From positions 62,001 to 126,000 of the forward strand of contig NZ_JACSQK010000003.1 in assembly GCF_014836675.1 (NCBI RefSeq): DNA of 64,000 bases. Reading direction: 5' to 3'. A program made the translations under genes and the position numbers. Below, piece after piece: positions 18,803-27,276 of the stretch. This DNA comes from Comamonas avium (GTDB taxonomy: Bacteria > Pseudomonadota > Gammaproteobacteria > Burkholderiales > Burkholderiaceae_C). The first letter of the stretch is position 1. Each line of letters starts with the position of its first letter. A model generated the notes under the pieces. It made no database searches. It was not told the origin of the DNA and was given only the letters and a program-made list of their open reading frames with translations.

Positions 18803-19705
18803 CTAATGTTCGCGCACGCTCAGCCACATGCTGAACAAGCCGCAGCCCATGATGATGGCCATGCCCATCAGCGAGATGCCATCGGGTGTTTGGCCAAAAA
18901 ACAGCCAGCCCATGCCCATGGCAAAGCCTATCTGGCTGTACAGAAAAGGCGACACCACCGATGGGGTGGCAAAGGTAAAGGCCTGTAGCAGCAGCAGGTG
19001 GCCAATGCCGCTGCACAGGCCCATGACGGCCACGGCCAGCCAGATGTGCCACTGGGCAATCGGCTCCCAGATCCACGGAATCAGTGGCGCAGTGGCGATC
19101 ACGGGCAGCCATGTGGTGTACAGCTGCGTGGTGGTGGGGTGCTCTAGCCGCGCCAGCCGGCTGCCCAGCAGCTGGTAGGTGGTGCCACACAGCAGCACAC
19201 CCACGGGTGCCAGCGCCATCCAGCCCAGTGGCATGCCATCTTGCTCGGGCCGCACGATGGCGATCACGGCGAGCAGGCCAATGACCAGCAAGGCCCAGCG
19301 TGCAGCACTGACTTTTTCACCAAACAGAAGGGCAGAGGCCACTACGATCAGCAGCGGCCCTGCCGACCAGATCGCCGTGAAGTTGGCCAGCGGCATGTTC
19401 TGGATGCAATAAAAGGCAAAGACGGTGGTCATGACCCCGCTGAGGGCTCGGCCGATCTGGAATTTGGGGTGTGTCGTACGCAGCGCATGCAGGCCGTGTC
19501 GTGGCAGTACCCAGGCGGTGGTCACTACAGCTTGGGCCACAAAGCGCAACCAGACCACCATCAGCATGGGCAGGTACTGGCCGGTGTACTTGGTGCCGCT
19601 GTCCAGCAGTGCAAACAGCGCACATGCGCTGATGGTGAGGGCAATGCCCGTGAGTGTGGCGCGAACGGGGGAAATGGTGGCCACTGGCCCGATGGAGGAC
19701 GACAT
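18803..19705 (-). CDS. DMT-superfamily (EamA) transporter
   Basis: 300 residues from the ATG at 19705, with about ten membrane segments arranged as two EamA halves; GEKVSAARWALLVIGLLAV ends the first and FGQTPDGISLMGMAIIMGCGL the second. It is probably a metabolite exporter or importer in the inner membrane; the substrate is not predictable. A longer frame starting at 19807 adds a non-membrane stretch and seems less likely. It is convergent with the wzz-like gene and divergent from the siderophore importer operon. Confidence 0.87.
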   Translation of the reverse strand: MSSSIGPVATISPVRATLTGIALTISACALFALLDSGTKYTGQYLPMLMVVWLRFVAQAVVTTAWVLPRHGLHALRTTHPKFQIGRALSGVMTTVFAFYCIQNMPLANFTAIWSAGPLLIVVASALLFGEKVSAARWALLVIGLLAVIAIVRPEQDGMPLGWMALAPVGVLLCGTTYQLLGSRLARLEHPTTTQLYTTWLPVIATAPLIPWIWEPIAQWHIWLAVAVMGLCSGIGHLLLLQAFTFATPSVVSPFLYSQIGFAMGMGWLFFGQTPDGISLMGMAIIMGCGLFSMWLSVREH

Positions 19706-19901
19706 GCTGTCCACCCACTTTCTGCAACAAACGAATGCCACCAGCATGGCGGCGAAGCCGGGCGCGAAGGGGCTTCGCCAATTCCGGAAAAGGCCTGCAC
19801 CGGGCACGCCACGCGCCGCAGATTTTAGTGCGTCTATCTGGCCAAGTTCGGCGCTTGCGTGACATGCTGTTTTCTGATCTTGGACAAGCTTGCATGACCA
19901 C

Positions 19902-19933
19902 TTGACACATGTTGAGAATGATTCTCATACAAT
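19902..19933 (+). promoter_or_regulatory. Promoter with Fur box for the siderophore importer
   Basis: TTGACA (19902-19907) is a consensus -35 box. TCATAC at 17-base spacing or TACAAT (19928-19933) at 20-base spacing can act as the -10. Between them lies the perfect inverted repeat GAGAAT-G-ATTCTC (19914-19926), which fits the Fur consensus core. Iron-replete Fur bound here would block RNA polymerase, so the operon should be induced by iron starvation. Confidence 0.8.
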
Positions 19934-19983
19934 AAGGCATCTTCGCAATGTTGCTGGTGCCTTTGGGGCCAAGGAAAAAGAAC

Positions 19984-20913
19984 ATGAACGCTGTATGGAC
20001 ACGCCGCCAAACTCTGGGCGGCCTGGTGTTAGCTTTGGCACTGCCTTTTGCTGCTGCGCACGCCGCAAGCACGATCAAGGTGAATGACAACACGGGAGAG
20101 GTGCAGATGCCCGTGAAGCCCAAGACGGTGCTCGTGTACGACTATGGCGCGCTGGACATCATCCAGACGCTCGGTGGCGATGTGGCGGGCAATCCGCACC
20201 AAGCCTTGCCTCCTGCTTTGAAGCACTACGCTGATGCCGGCAAGTACGCCAACATCGGCACCTTGTTTGAGCCGGACTACGAGAAGGTGAAAGCCCTCAA
20301 GCCCGATTTGATCATTGCAGGCAATCGCTCGCTGCCCAAGATTGATGAGCTCAAGAAGTTCGCACCAGTGCTGGACATTACGATTGATAACCAAAATCAG
20401 ATGGCCCACGTGTACCGCAACATCCGCAGCATTGCGGCCATTTACGGGGTGCCTGAAAAGGGCGAGCAGCAGATCAAAGAGATTGACGCAGGCATTGCTG
20501 ATGTGAAGGCCAAGGCGGTCAACAAGGGCGGTGCATTGTTCCTGATGACGAATGGTGGCAAGCTCAGCGCTTACGGCCCCGGCTCGCGTTTTGACATGCT
20601 GTATTCGGTGTTTGGCGTGAACCCCATCAAGGACAAGATTGAAGTGTCCAAGCATGGTCAGGCGGTGTCGTTTGAATACCTGCTCAAGACCAATCCTGAT
20701 TATCTGCTGGTGCTTGACCGTGATGCCGCGATTGGCAACGACGGCCAGGCTGCACAAAAGCTGCTGGACAATAAGCTGGTGCATGCCACCAAGGCATGGC
20801 GCAACAAGCAGGTGGTCTATCTGAATGCAGCCAACTGGTACACGATGTCCAACGCCAGCCCAACTGCGTTGAAAGAGAATTTGAAACAGCTAGCAGATGC
20901 TTTTTCCAAGTAA
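19984..20913 (+). CDS. Siderophore ABC transporter, substrate-binding protein
   Basis: 309 residues from the ATG at 19984, preceded by AAGGAAAAAG. The N-terminus has a twin-arginine-like stretch RRQTLGG followed by a hydrophobic core and an AHA cleavage site near residue 27; there is no lipobox, so it is a free periplasmic protein. The fold matches class III binding proteins of the YclQ/FatB type (catecholate or citrate-hydroxamate siderophores): VYDYGALDIIQTLG, KPDLIIAGNRSLPKIDEL and NAANWYTMSNAS. The Fur-box promoter directly upstream supports iron uptake. It overlaps the first permease gene by 17 bases. Confidence 0.9.
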   Translation: MNAVWTRRQTLGGLVLALALPFAAAHAASTIKVNDNTGEVQMPVKPKTVLVYDYGALDIIQTLGGDVAGNPHQALPPALKHYADAGKYANIGTLFEPDYEKVKALKPDLIIAGNRSLPKIDELKKFAPVLDITIDNQNQMAHVYRNIRSIAAIYGVPEKGEQQIKEIDAGIADVKAKAVNKGGALFLMTNGGKLSAYGPGSRFDMLYSVFGVNPIKDKIEVSKHGQAVSFEYLLKTNPDYLLVLDRDAAIGNDGQAAQKLLDNKLVHATKAWRNKQVVYLNAANWYTMSNASPTALKENLKQLADAFSK

Positions 20914-21898
20914 ACAAACACCCGCTGGGCGCGTTGCGCTGGCGTGGACAGGGGCCCTTGTGGCCCTTTTTGCATTGGCGCTATGGAGTTTGTCGGTGGG
21001 CGTGAGCGATGTGTCATGGGACACCTTGTGGAGCGACAGCGACGACGACATGGTGGCCCAGGTGCTGATGTATTCGCGCGTACCACGCACGCTGGCGCTG
21101 ATGCTGGCGGGCAGTGCCATGGCGGTGGCGGGTTTGCTCATGCAGATGCTGGCGCGCAACCATTTTGTGGAGCCATCCACCATGGGCACCGTAGAGTCGG
21201 CCACGCTGGGCATGCTGTTTTGCATGCTGTGGGCGCCAGATCTGCCGGTGTTTGCAAAGATGGGTGTGTCTGCGGCCACGGCCATGGCGGGCACGGCACT
21301 GTTTTTGGCGGTGCTTGCGCGCATACGCCTGCGCTCGGCATGGATCGTGCCGCTGGTGGGGTTGATTTTGGCTGGGGTGATTGACGCGGGCACTACCTTT
21401 ATCGCCTACCAGCACGACATGATTCAGTCGCTGCGGGCCTTCTCCAATGGCGACTTTTCGGTAGTGATCGAAGGCCGCTATGAAATGCTCTGGCTGTCGC
21501 TGGGCATGACGGCGCTGGCGTGTCTGGCTGCCGACCGTTTTACGGTGGCGGGCCTGGGTGAATCATTCGCCACCAATCTGGGGCTGAACTACAAGCGGCT
21601 GGTGCTGCAGGGCTTGATTGTGGTGTCAGTGGTGACGGCCTGCATTGTGGTGACCGTCGGTTCGATCCCCTTTGTGGGTCTGATCATTCCCAACGTGGTG
21701 CGCCTGATGGTGGGTGACAACGTGCGCCGCAGCGTGCTGTGGGTGGCGACTGCGGGGGCTGCGCTGACGCTGGTGTGCGACCTGTTTGGCCGTCTCATCA
21801 TTGCGCCCTATGAGGTGCCCGTGGGCACGGTGATGGGGGTGGTGGGCAGTGCCTTGTTCTTGGTGATTTTGTTGCGCCGTCGTGCGAAGCAAGGGTAG
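20897..21898 (+). CDS. Siderophore ABC transporter permease 1 (FecCD family)
   Basis: 333 residues with 9-10 membrane segments. Family landmarks: SRVPRTLALMLAGSAMAVAGLLMQ near residues 55-78 (shown here as the block RVPRTLALMLAGSAMA), the ATPase-coupling loop GLGESFATNLGLNY, and GSIPFVGLIIPNVVRLMVG. It resembles YclN/FatD-type permeases. It starts inside the binding-protein gene and ends 2 bases before the second permease, so the four genes form a tight operon. Confidence 0.92.
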   Translation: MLFPSKQTPAGRVALAWTGALVALFALALWSLSVGVSDVSWDTLWSDSDDDMVAQVLMYSRVPRTLALMLAGSAMAVAGLLMQMLARNHFVEPSTMGTVESATLGMLFCMLWAPDLPVFAKMGVSAATAMAGTALFLAVLARIRLRSAWIVPLVGLILAGVIDAGTTFIAYQHDMIQSLRAFSNGDFSVVIEGRYEMLWLSLGMTALACLAADRFTVAGLGESFATNLGLNYKRLVLQGLIVVSVVTACIVVTVGSIPFVGLIIPNVVRLMVGDNVRRSVLWVATAGAALTLVCDLFGRLIIAPYEVPVGTVMGVVGSALFLVILLRRRAKQG

Positions 21899-21900
21899 GC

Positions 21901-22887
21901 ATGGCGCAAGATTTGTATGTGGCTGCACAGCCTGCCAGAGGGTGGGAGCGACGCAGTGTGCGTCTGGCCACGCTGGCTGTCATGGCGGTGCTGGCGGTGC
22001 TGGCGTTCATGACACTGGGGGTCGAGGCAGACTGGGCATTTGTGCTGCAGCACCGTGGCACCAAAGTGGTAACCATGGTGATCGTGGCCTGCGCGCTGGG
22101 CATGTCCACCGTGGTGTTTCAGACCGTGACGCACAACACCATCCTGACACCTGCGGTGATGGGGCTGGATGCGCTGTATCTGTTTTTGCAGGCCGTGCTG
22201 GTGCTGGGCTCTGTCGGCGTGGTGGGCATGGGTGTGCTGCCCAAGTTTGCGATGGAAATCGCATTGATGGTGACCCTGAGCGTGGCGCTGATGCGCTGGC
22301 TGTTCACCGGCCATACCAGCAGCCTGCACTTGATGCTGCTGGTGGGCATGGTCATGGGCATTTTGTTTCGAAGCATGACCAGCTTTGCGATGCGCATGAT
22401 TGACCCCAATGAGTTCGCCACGCTGCAAGACCGCATGTTTGCCAACTTCAACACCATCCACACGCAGCTGCTGTGGCCCTCGCTGGCGTTGCTGGTGCTG
22501 GGGGCCCTTTATTTCTGGCGTCAGCGGCATGTGCTGGATGTGCTGGCGCTGGGGCGTGATGCGGCGGTGAATCTGGGCATCAACTACCAGCCGCAGGTGC
22601 TGCGTTTGCTGGTGGTGATGTGCACCATGGTGGCCATCTCCACCGCACTGGTCGGGCCGGTGACTTTCTTTGGCCTTCTGGTAGCCAACATGGCCTACCA
22701 GTGGATGGGCACACGCCGCCATCAGTGGGTGCTGCCCGCCGTGGTGCTGTGGGGCTGTGTGCTGCTGCTGGCCGGGCAGGTGGTGCTGGAGCGGGTGCTG
22801 GGCTTTAACTCGGCCTTGTCGGTGGTGGTGGAGTTTGTTGGCGGGCTGGTGTTTATCTACCTGCTGATGCGCAAAGGTAAACAATGA
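21901..22887 (+). CDS. Siderophore ABC transporter permease 2 (FecCD family)
   Basis: 328 residues, about 9-10 membrane segments. It is less conserved at the first motif (MVIVACALGMSTVVFQTVTHN) than permease 1 but keeps the coupling loop LGRDAAVNLGINY and GPVTFFGLLVANMAY, matching YclO/FatC-type subunits. It is expected to form the heterodimeric channel with permease 1. The stop overlaps the ATPase start as ATGA. Confidence 0.92.
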   Translation: MAQDLYVAAQPARGWERRSVRLATLAVMAVLAVLAFMTLGVEADWAFVLQHRGTKVVTMVIVACALGMSTVVFQTVTHNTILTPAVMGLDALYLFLQAVLVLGSVGVVGMGVLPKFAMEIALMVTLSVALMRWLFTGHTSSLHLMLLVGMVMGILFRSMTSFAMRMIDPNEFATLQDRMFANFNTIHTQLLWPSLALLVLGALYFWRQRHVLDVLALGRDAAVNLGINYQPQVLRLLVVMCTMVAISTALVGPVTFFGLLVANMAYQWMGTRRHQWVLPAVVLWGCVLLLAGQVVLERVLGFNSALSVVVEFVGGLVFIYLLMRKGKQ

Positions 22888-23642
22888 TCGAAACACGTGA
22901 TGTGGTGAAAACCCACGGCAAGACCACGGTGCTGCACGCGGTGAGCGTGCAAATCCCTGAACAGCAATTGACCGCCATCATCGGCCCCAACGGAGCGGGG
23001 AAAAGCACCTTGCTGTCGATGGTCAGCCGCCTGGCTCCCATGACCGCTGGCACGGCCACAGTGGGGGGGCTGGATGTGGCCAACACCGCCAGCGATGCGC
23101 TGGCCAAGGTGATGGCCATCTTGCGTCAGGACAACCAGTCTGCGCTGCGCCTGACGGTGCGTGATCTGGTGGGCTTTGGCCGCTTTCCGCACAGCAAGGG
23201 TCGCATGACGGCAGAGGATGTGCGCCATGTGGATGAGGCGCTGGATTTTCTGCAACTCAACGCGCTGGCAGACCGTTATCTGGATGAACTCTCGGGTGGC
23301 CAGCGCCAGCGTGCCTACATCGCCATGGTGCTGTGCCAGGACACCCCCTACATCTTGCTGGATGAGCCGCTCAACAACCTCGACATGGCACATGCGGCCA
23401 GCATGATGAAGCTGCTGCGCCGCATGGTGCAAGAGCGCGGCAAAACGGTGGTGGTGGTACTGCACGACATTAACTTTGCCAGTTGCTATGCCGACCACAT
23501 CATCGCCATGAAAGACGGCCATGTAGCCTACGAGGGTGGTCCGCTGCTGGTGGTGCGCGATGAGGTCTTGAGCGCGCTGTACGGGATGGATGTGACGGTG
23601 CATGAGATCCAGGGTCAGCGGCTGTGCCACTACTTTGCGTAG
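22884..23642 (+). CDS. Siderophore ABC transporter ATP-binding protein
   Basis: 252 residues. Walker A GPNGAGKST at 34-42, signature LSGGQRQRAYIAMVL near 136, Walker B YILLDEPLNNLD near 158, and the switch histidine in VVLHDINFASCYAD. It resembles YclP/FecE-type ATPases that power iron-siderophore uptake. It ends the four-gene operon. No TonB-dependent outer-membrane receptor or siderophore biosynthesis gene is in the window, so uptake of a foreign siderophore or a distant receptor is likely. Confidence 0.95.
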   Translation: MIETRDVVKTHGKTTVLHAVSVQIPEQQLTAIIGPNGAGKSTLLSMVSRLAPMTAGTATVGGLDVANTASDALAKVMAILRQDNQSALRLTVRDLVGFGRFPHSKGRMTAEDVRHVDEALDFLQLNALADRYLDELSGGQRQRAYIAMVLCQDTPYILLDEPLNNLDMAHAASMMKLLRRMVQERGKTVVVVLHDINFASCYADHIIAMKDGHVAYEGGPLLVVRDEVLSALYGMDVTVHEIQGQRLCHYFA

Positions 23643-23964
23643 CGCCTTTCCAGTAAAAAATTAGCGCTGCTGTCGCTGTCACTGGCGCTGGTACTAGAGC
23701 GGAAAAATACAGCGTTCCAAGGTGTTTTTGCTCAAGGCGCTGGCTGTGCAAATGCAGGTGGTCATGGCTTTGAAAACATCTTTGCACGCCGGCCATCTCT
23801 GGCATGAACCATGCGATGCGCCAGCGTGCACTCCAAGTGCGCTGCGTGCATCTGCAGCTGGCGTTGTGCGGGTGCTGAAAAACGCTTTGCAGGATGGTTG
23901 CAGCTGTGCCTGCAGGCAGCGCGAAATGCGCCGCAACCCCAGGCAGCCCCGATAGACTCACCGC
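23643..23964. other. Non-coding gap after the siderophore operon
   Basis: 322 bases between the ATPase gene and the DUF4153 gene. Short open frames on both strands lack ribosome-binding sites and recognisable sequence. No convincing terminator hairpin, tRNA or repeat was seen. Confidence 0.6.
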
Positions 23965-25854
23965 ATGCACGCCGATTCGCTTTCGCCCCCCGCTTTTCCT
24001 TCCTCGTCCGAACAGGCCGCGGCGCCACCAGCGCCAGTGTCGCGGCAAGGCTTGCTCGCCATGGGCTTGCTGCAAGGCCTGGCGCTGTATGTGCTGATGG
24101 AGTGGATGAAGGGCAGCGATGGTGTGGCTGATCGATCCTGGCTGGTGCTGTGGACGCTGCTCATCGTGCTGCCTGCGCTGTTCATGGGCATGGCTGTCTC
24201 CCGCTGGCGTCAGGCGGCGCTGTGGGCCGGCGGTGCCGTGATGGCTGCGGTGGTGCTGGCCATGGGGGGCTGGGCCGTGTGGCGCAGCCTGCACAGTGAA
24301 GCCGGGCATGAAGGCACGCTGCTGCGGCTGGTGGGCGCCATCACGCTGTGGTGGTTTGTGGCGCTGGCATGGTTTCAAGCCCGTTTGGAGCAAGGCAGCT
24401 GGCGCATTCCTTATGCGCGGCTGTTTGTCCATGCCTGGAACAACGCGCTGGTGCTGGCCCTGGCCAGCCTGTGCGTGCAGCTGATCTGGGGCGTGCTGTG
24501 GCTGTGGGCCGGGCTGTTTGCGCTGGTGGGGGTGAAATGGTTTGCCACGTTATTCAGCCAGATGTGGTTTGTGCTGCCTGCCACCGGGCTGGCAGCAGGT
24601 TTGGGCTTGTGGATGGCCCGCACACAAGAGCGCCCCATTCAAATGGCACGCCAGGTGCTGCTGGCGCTGGGGCGCTTGTTGCTGCCGCTGATGGCCTGGG
24701 TGCTGGTGCTGTTTGTGGTCATGCTGCTCTTTACCGGCGTTGAAAAACTGTGGGCCACACGGTTTGCCGCCGCATTGCTGATGTGCGTTTTGCTGACCCA
24801 CCTGTGGCTGGTGAATGCGGTCTACCAAGATGGCGCTGCGCTGCAAGGGCCGTACCCGCGCTGGGTGCTGCATCTGGTGCATGCCAGCCTGCTGGCCATG
24901 CCTGTGCTGGCAACACTGGCGGGCGTGGCTGTGGGGCTGCGGGTGGCGCAATACGGCTGGACCGCTGAGCGCTTGTGGGCGGCGGCAGGCAGCGGCGTGC
25001 TGTGGCTGTATGCCGCGGGCTACGCCTGGGCCGCCATTCACAACAGGCGCGCTGGCGTGCAGGGTGGGCTGTGGCTGTCTGTGGTCAGTGGGGTCAATCG
25101 AGTCATGTCGCTGCTGGTGCTGGCGGTGTTGCTGGCCTTGCAGACACCGTTGCTGGACCCTGATCGCCTCAGTGCTCGCAGCCAGCTGGCGCAACTGGCA
25201 TCGGGGGCGCAAACCATCACCCCTGCACGCCTGAAAGCCTTGAAATTTGACCATGGCCCTTACGGCGCTGCAGCACTGTCAGAGCTGGCCCAGTCACCGA
25301 CTGCCCAGCAGGCGCAGGTGAAGGCATGGATAGAGAAAATTGCGGGCAGTGCAACCCGTGCAGATGCCGTGCTGGAGCGCGAAGACGAGGACGAGGTGGT
25401 GGATGTGCCCACTGCCCAGACACGCATTCGCACGGTGGCGGGCGATGTGCCCGCAGCGGATTGGTGGCTGTGGCTGCAGGCACAAACGCGCAGCCAGTAT
25501 TGGGCTTCTTCCTGCGTGGCCGAAGATGCACAGTGTGTGCTGGTGGGTGGGGATTGGGACAAAGATGGCCAGACCGACTACCTGCTGTGTAATCTGGGGT
25601 CGTCTTCACCGCGCTGCCAGCTGACGGCGCGTGAAGCCAGCACACGCGCTGACGTGCCGGGCGCGTGGCGTGATGAAGGCCGCGTGCAGTGGCCTTACAT
25701 GGACGATGCGCACCAGCGAAGCAGCCTGAGTCAAGCGTTGCGCAGCGGGCAGGTGCAAACGCTGCCACCCCGCTGGCCGCAATGGCAGGTACAGGTGCAA
25801 GACGCTGAGCAGAACGTGACGCCGGCGGTGGGCCAGCAAGAGGCTATGCGGTGA
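23965..25854 (+). CDS. DUF4153-type membrane protein
   Basis: 629 residues. Residues about 28-400 form roughly eleven or twelve hydrophobic segments separated by short loops, as in DUF4153 proteins. From about 425 to the end the protein is soluble, with an acidic patch EREDEDEVVDVP near 470 and a Cys-bearing region around residues 510-555. No enzymatic motif was identified; the function of the family is unknown. It is a single gene, convergent with queA, and the shared downstream region carries a palindromic repeat that could act as a terminator for both. Confidence 0.8.
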   Translation: MHADSLSPPAFPSSSEQAAAPPAPVSRQGLLAMGLLQGLALYVLMEWMKGSDGVADRSWLVLWTLLIVLPALFMGMAVSRWRQAALWAGGAVMAAVVLAMGGWAVWRSLHSEAGHEGTLLRLVGAITLWWFVALAWFQARLEQGSWRIPYARLFVHAWNNALVLALASLCVQLIWGVLWLWAGLFALVGVKWFATLFSQMWFVLPATGLAAGLGLWMARTQERPIQMARQVLLALGRLLLPLMAWVLVLFVVMLLFTGVEKLWATRFAAALLMCVLLTHLWLVNAVYQDGAALQGPYPRWVLHLVHASLLAMPVLATLAGVAVGLRVAQYGWTAERLWAAAGSGVLWLYAAGYAWAAIHNRRAGVQGGLWLSVVSGVNRVMSLLVLAVLLALQTPLLDPDRLSARSQLAQLASGAQTITPARLKALKFDHGPYGAAALSELAQSPTAQQAQVKAWIEKIAGSATRADAVLEREDEDEVVDVPTAQTRIRTVAGDVPAADWWLWLQAQTRSQYWASSCVAEDAQCVLVGGDWDKDGQTDYLLCNLGSSSPRCQLTAREASTRADVPGAWRDEGRVQWPYMDDAHQRSSLSQALRSGQVQTLPPRWPQWQVQVQDAEQNVTPAVGQQEAMR

Positions 25855-25867
25855 CAATCATAAAAAA

Positions 25868-25945
25868 GAGCTGCTAACGCATGTGTATCAACGTTTTCAA
25901 AGTGTTTTGACTTTGAAAAGCCCTGCTGATATGCGTTAGTAGCTC
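25868..25945. repeat. Intergenic palindromic repeat between convergent genes
   Basis: Outer arms GAGCTGCTAACGCAT (25868-25882) and ATGCGTTAGTAGCTC (25931-25945) pair almost perfectly; inner arms TTTTCAAAG (25894-25902) and CTTTGAAAA (25911-25919) pair perfectly. The element is flanked by six A on the left and six T on the right, so a transcript of either strand would form a long hairpin followed by U residues. It lies between the DUF4153 gene and queA and may be a bidirectional terminator. Confidence 0.75.
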
Positions 25946-25966
25946 ATTTTTTAATGATCTGCCAGA

Positions 25967-27055
25967 TCAACGACGGCGTTCCAGCAGCATCGAGTCGCCG
26001 TAGCTGAAGAAGCGGTAATCGTTGGCAATGGCGTGCTGGTACACATCCATGATGTGCTTGTAGCCCGCCAGCGCGCTCACCAGCATCATCAGCGTGCTTT
26101 TGGGCAGGTGAAAGTTGGTGATCAGCGCATCCACCACGCGGAACTCAAAACCCGGGGTAATGAAGATGTTGGTGTCGCCTGAAATCTGGCCAGAGCGTGC
26201 CCAGGATTCGAGTGTGCGCACGCTGGTCGTACCTACCGCAATGATGCGGCCACGGCGCTGGCGGCAGCGCTCCAGCGCAGCCAGCGTGGGCAGCGGAATG
26301 TTGTACCACTCGGTGTGCATCTGGTGCTCGGCCAGGTTTTCGGTTTTCACGGGCTGGAAGGTACCTGCACCCACGTGCAGCGTGACGGCTGCGGTCTCTA
26401 CGCCTTTAGCTTTGAGCGCAGCCAGCACCTTCTCGTCAAAGTGCAGCGCTGCTGTGGGTGCGGCCACGGCACCGGGGTGGCTGGCAAACACCGTCTGGTA
26501 GCGCTCGGCATCTTCTGCTTCATCGGGGTCTACCTCGGCGTTCTGGTTGCGCGCAATGTAGGGCGGCAGGGGCAGGTGGCCAAACTGGTCCATCAGCTGC
26601 CATGGTGTTTCGCCTTTGGCTCCTTGCAGTGCAAAGCGGAACAAGGGGCCGTTTTCATCGGGCCAGCGGCCTAGCAGTACCGCATCAAAACCACCGTTTC
26701 TGATGCCACCGCACAGGTGCACACGGGCTCCGGGCAAAGGCTTTTTGCTGACCTTCATGTGCGCCACAACTTCGTTGCCCTGCAGCACGCGCTCAATGAG
26801 CAGCTCCAGCTTGCCGCCGCTGGCTTTTTCACCAAATACGCGGGCCTTGACCACCTTGGTGTCGTTGAACACCAGCAGGTCGCCTTCGCTCAGCAAATCG
26901 GGCAGTTCTTTGAAAATGCGATCCACCAGCTCCGGTGCCCGTGCATCCAGCAGGCGCGAGGCGCTGCGCTCGGCAGCAGGGTGTTGGGCAATCAGGTGCT
27001 CGGGGAGCACAAAGTCGAAATCACTGAGGGTATGAGCGCGGGGGCTGAGAGACAT
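25967..27055 (-). CDS. queA: S-adenosylmethionine:tRNA ribosyltransferase-isomerase
   Basis: 362 residues from the ATG at 27055. Builds epoxyqueuosine in tRNA by transferring ribose from SAM to the preQ1 base. Conserved blocks are present: [24 protein letters not shown] (beginning), [42 protein letters not shown], and the C-terminal [17 protein letters not shown]. The longer frame to 27214 lacks similarity and is rejected. No tgt gene follows in the window. Confidence 0.96.
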   Translation of the reverse strand: MSLSPRAHTLSDFDFVLPEHLIAQHPAAERSASRLLDARAPELVDRIFKELPDLLSEGDLLVFNDTKVVKARVFGEKASGGKLELLIERVLQGNEVVAHMKVSKKPLPGARVHLCGGIRNGGFDAVLLGRWPDENGPLFRFALQGAKGETPWQLMDQFGHLPLPPYIARNQNAEVDPDEAEDAERYQTVFASHPGAVAAPTAALHFDEKVLAALKAKGVETAAVTLHVGAGTFQPVKTENLAEHQMHTEWYNIPLPTLAALERCRQRRGRIIAVGTTSVRTLESWARSGQISGDTNIFITPGFEFRVVDALITNFHLPKSTLMMLVSALAGYKHIMDVYQHAIANDYRFFSYGDSMLLERRR

Positions 27056-27276
27056 GCGTGTTCTTGAGGGCTGAACAAGCCCGTTCCAAGGTGAAGACAA
27101 AAGAAGTAATTCTCGCAAATCTGGGTGCTGCGACGTCGTTTGAAGCCAACAATGCCCCTGATGACTTTGGGTAAGCCCTCGGTAGCAAGGGGTGCATCCT
27201 TTGATACGCATCACGAACGCCGCTGAAATCGTCCTTACACTGACTTACATATTTTTTACTATGTGATCGGCTTGGT

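Noticed and set aside
21808..22896. 362-codon minus-strand frame opposite the siderophore permeases
   Set aside because: Extremely His/Gln-rich shadow of two membrane-protein genes.
27056..27214. N-terminal extension of queA
   Set aside because: The extra 53 residues have no similarity, and the ATG at 27055 gives the canonical protein.
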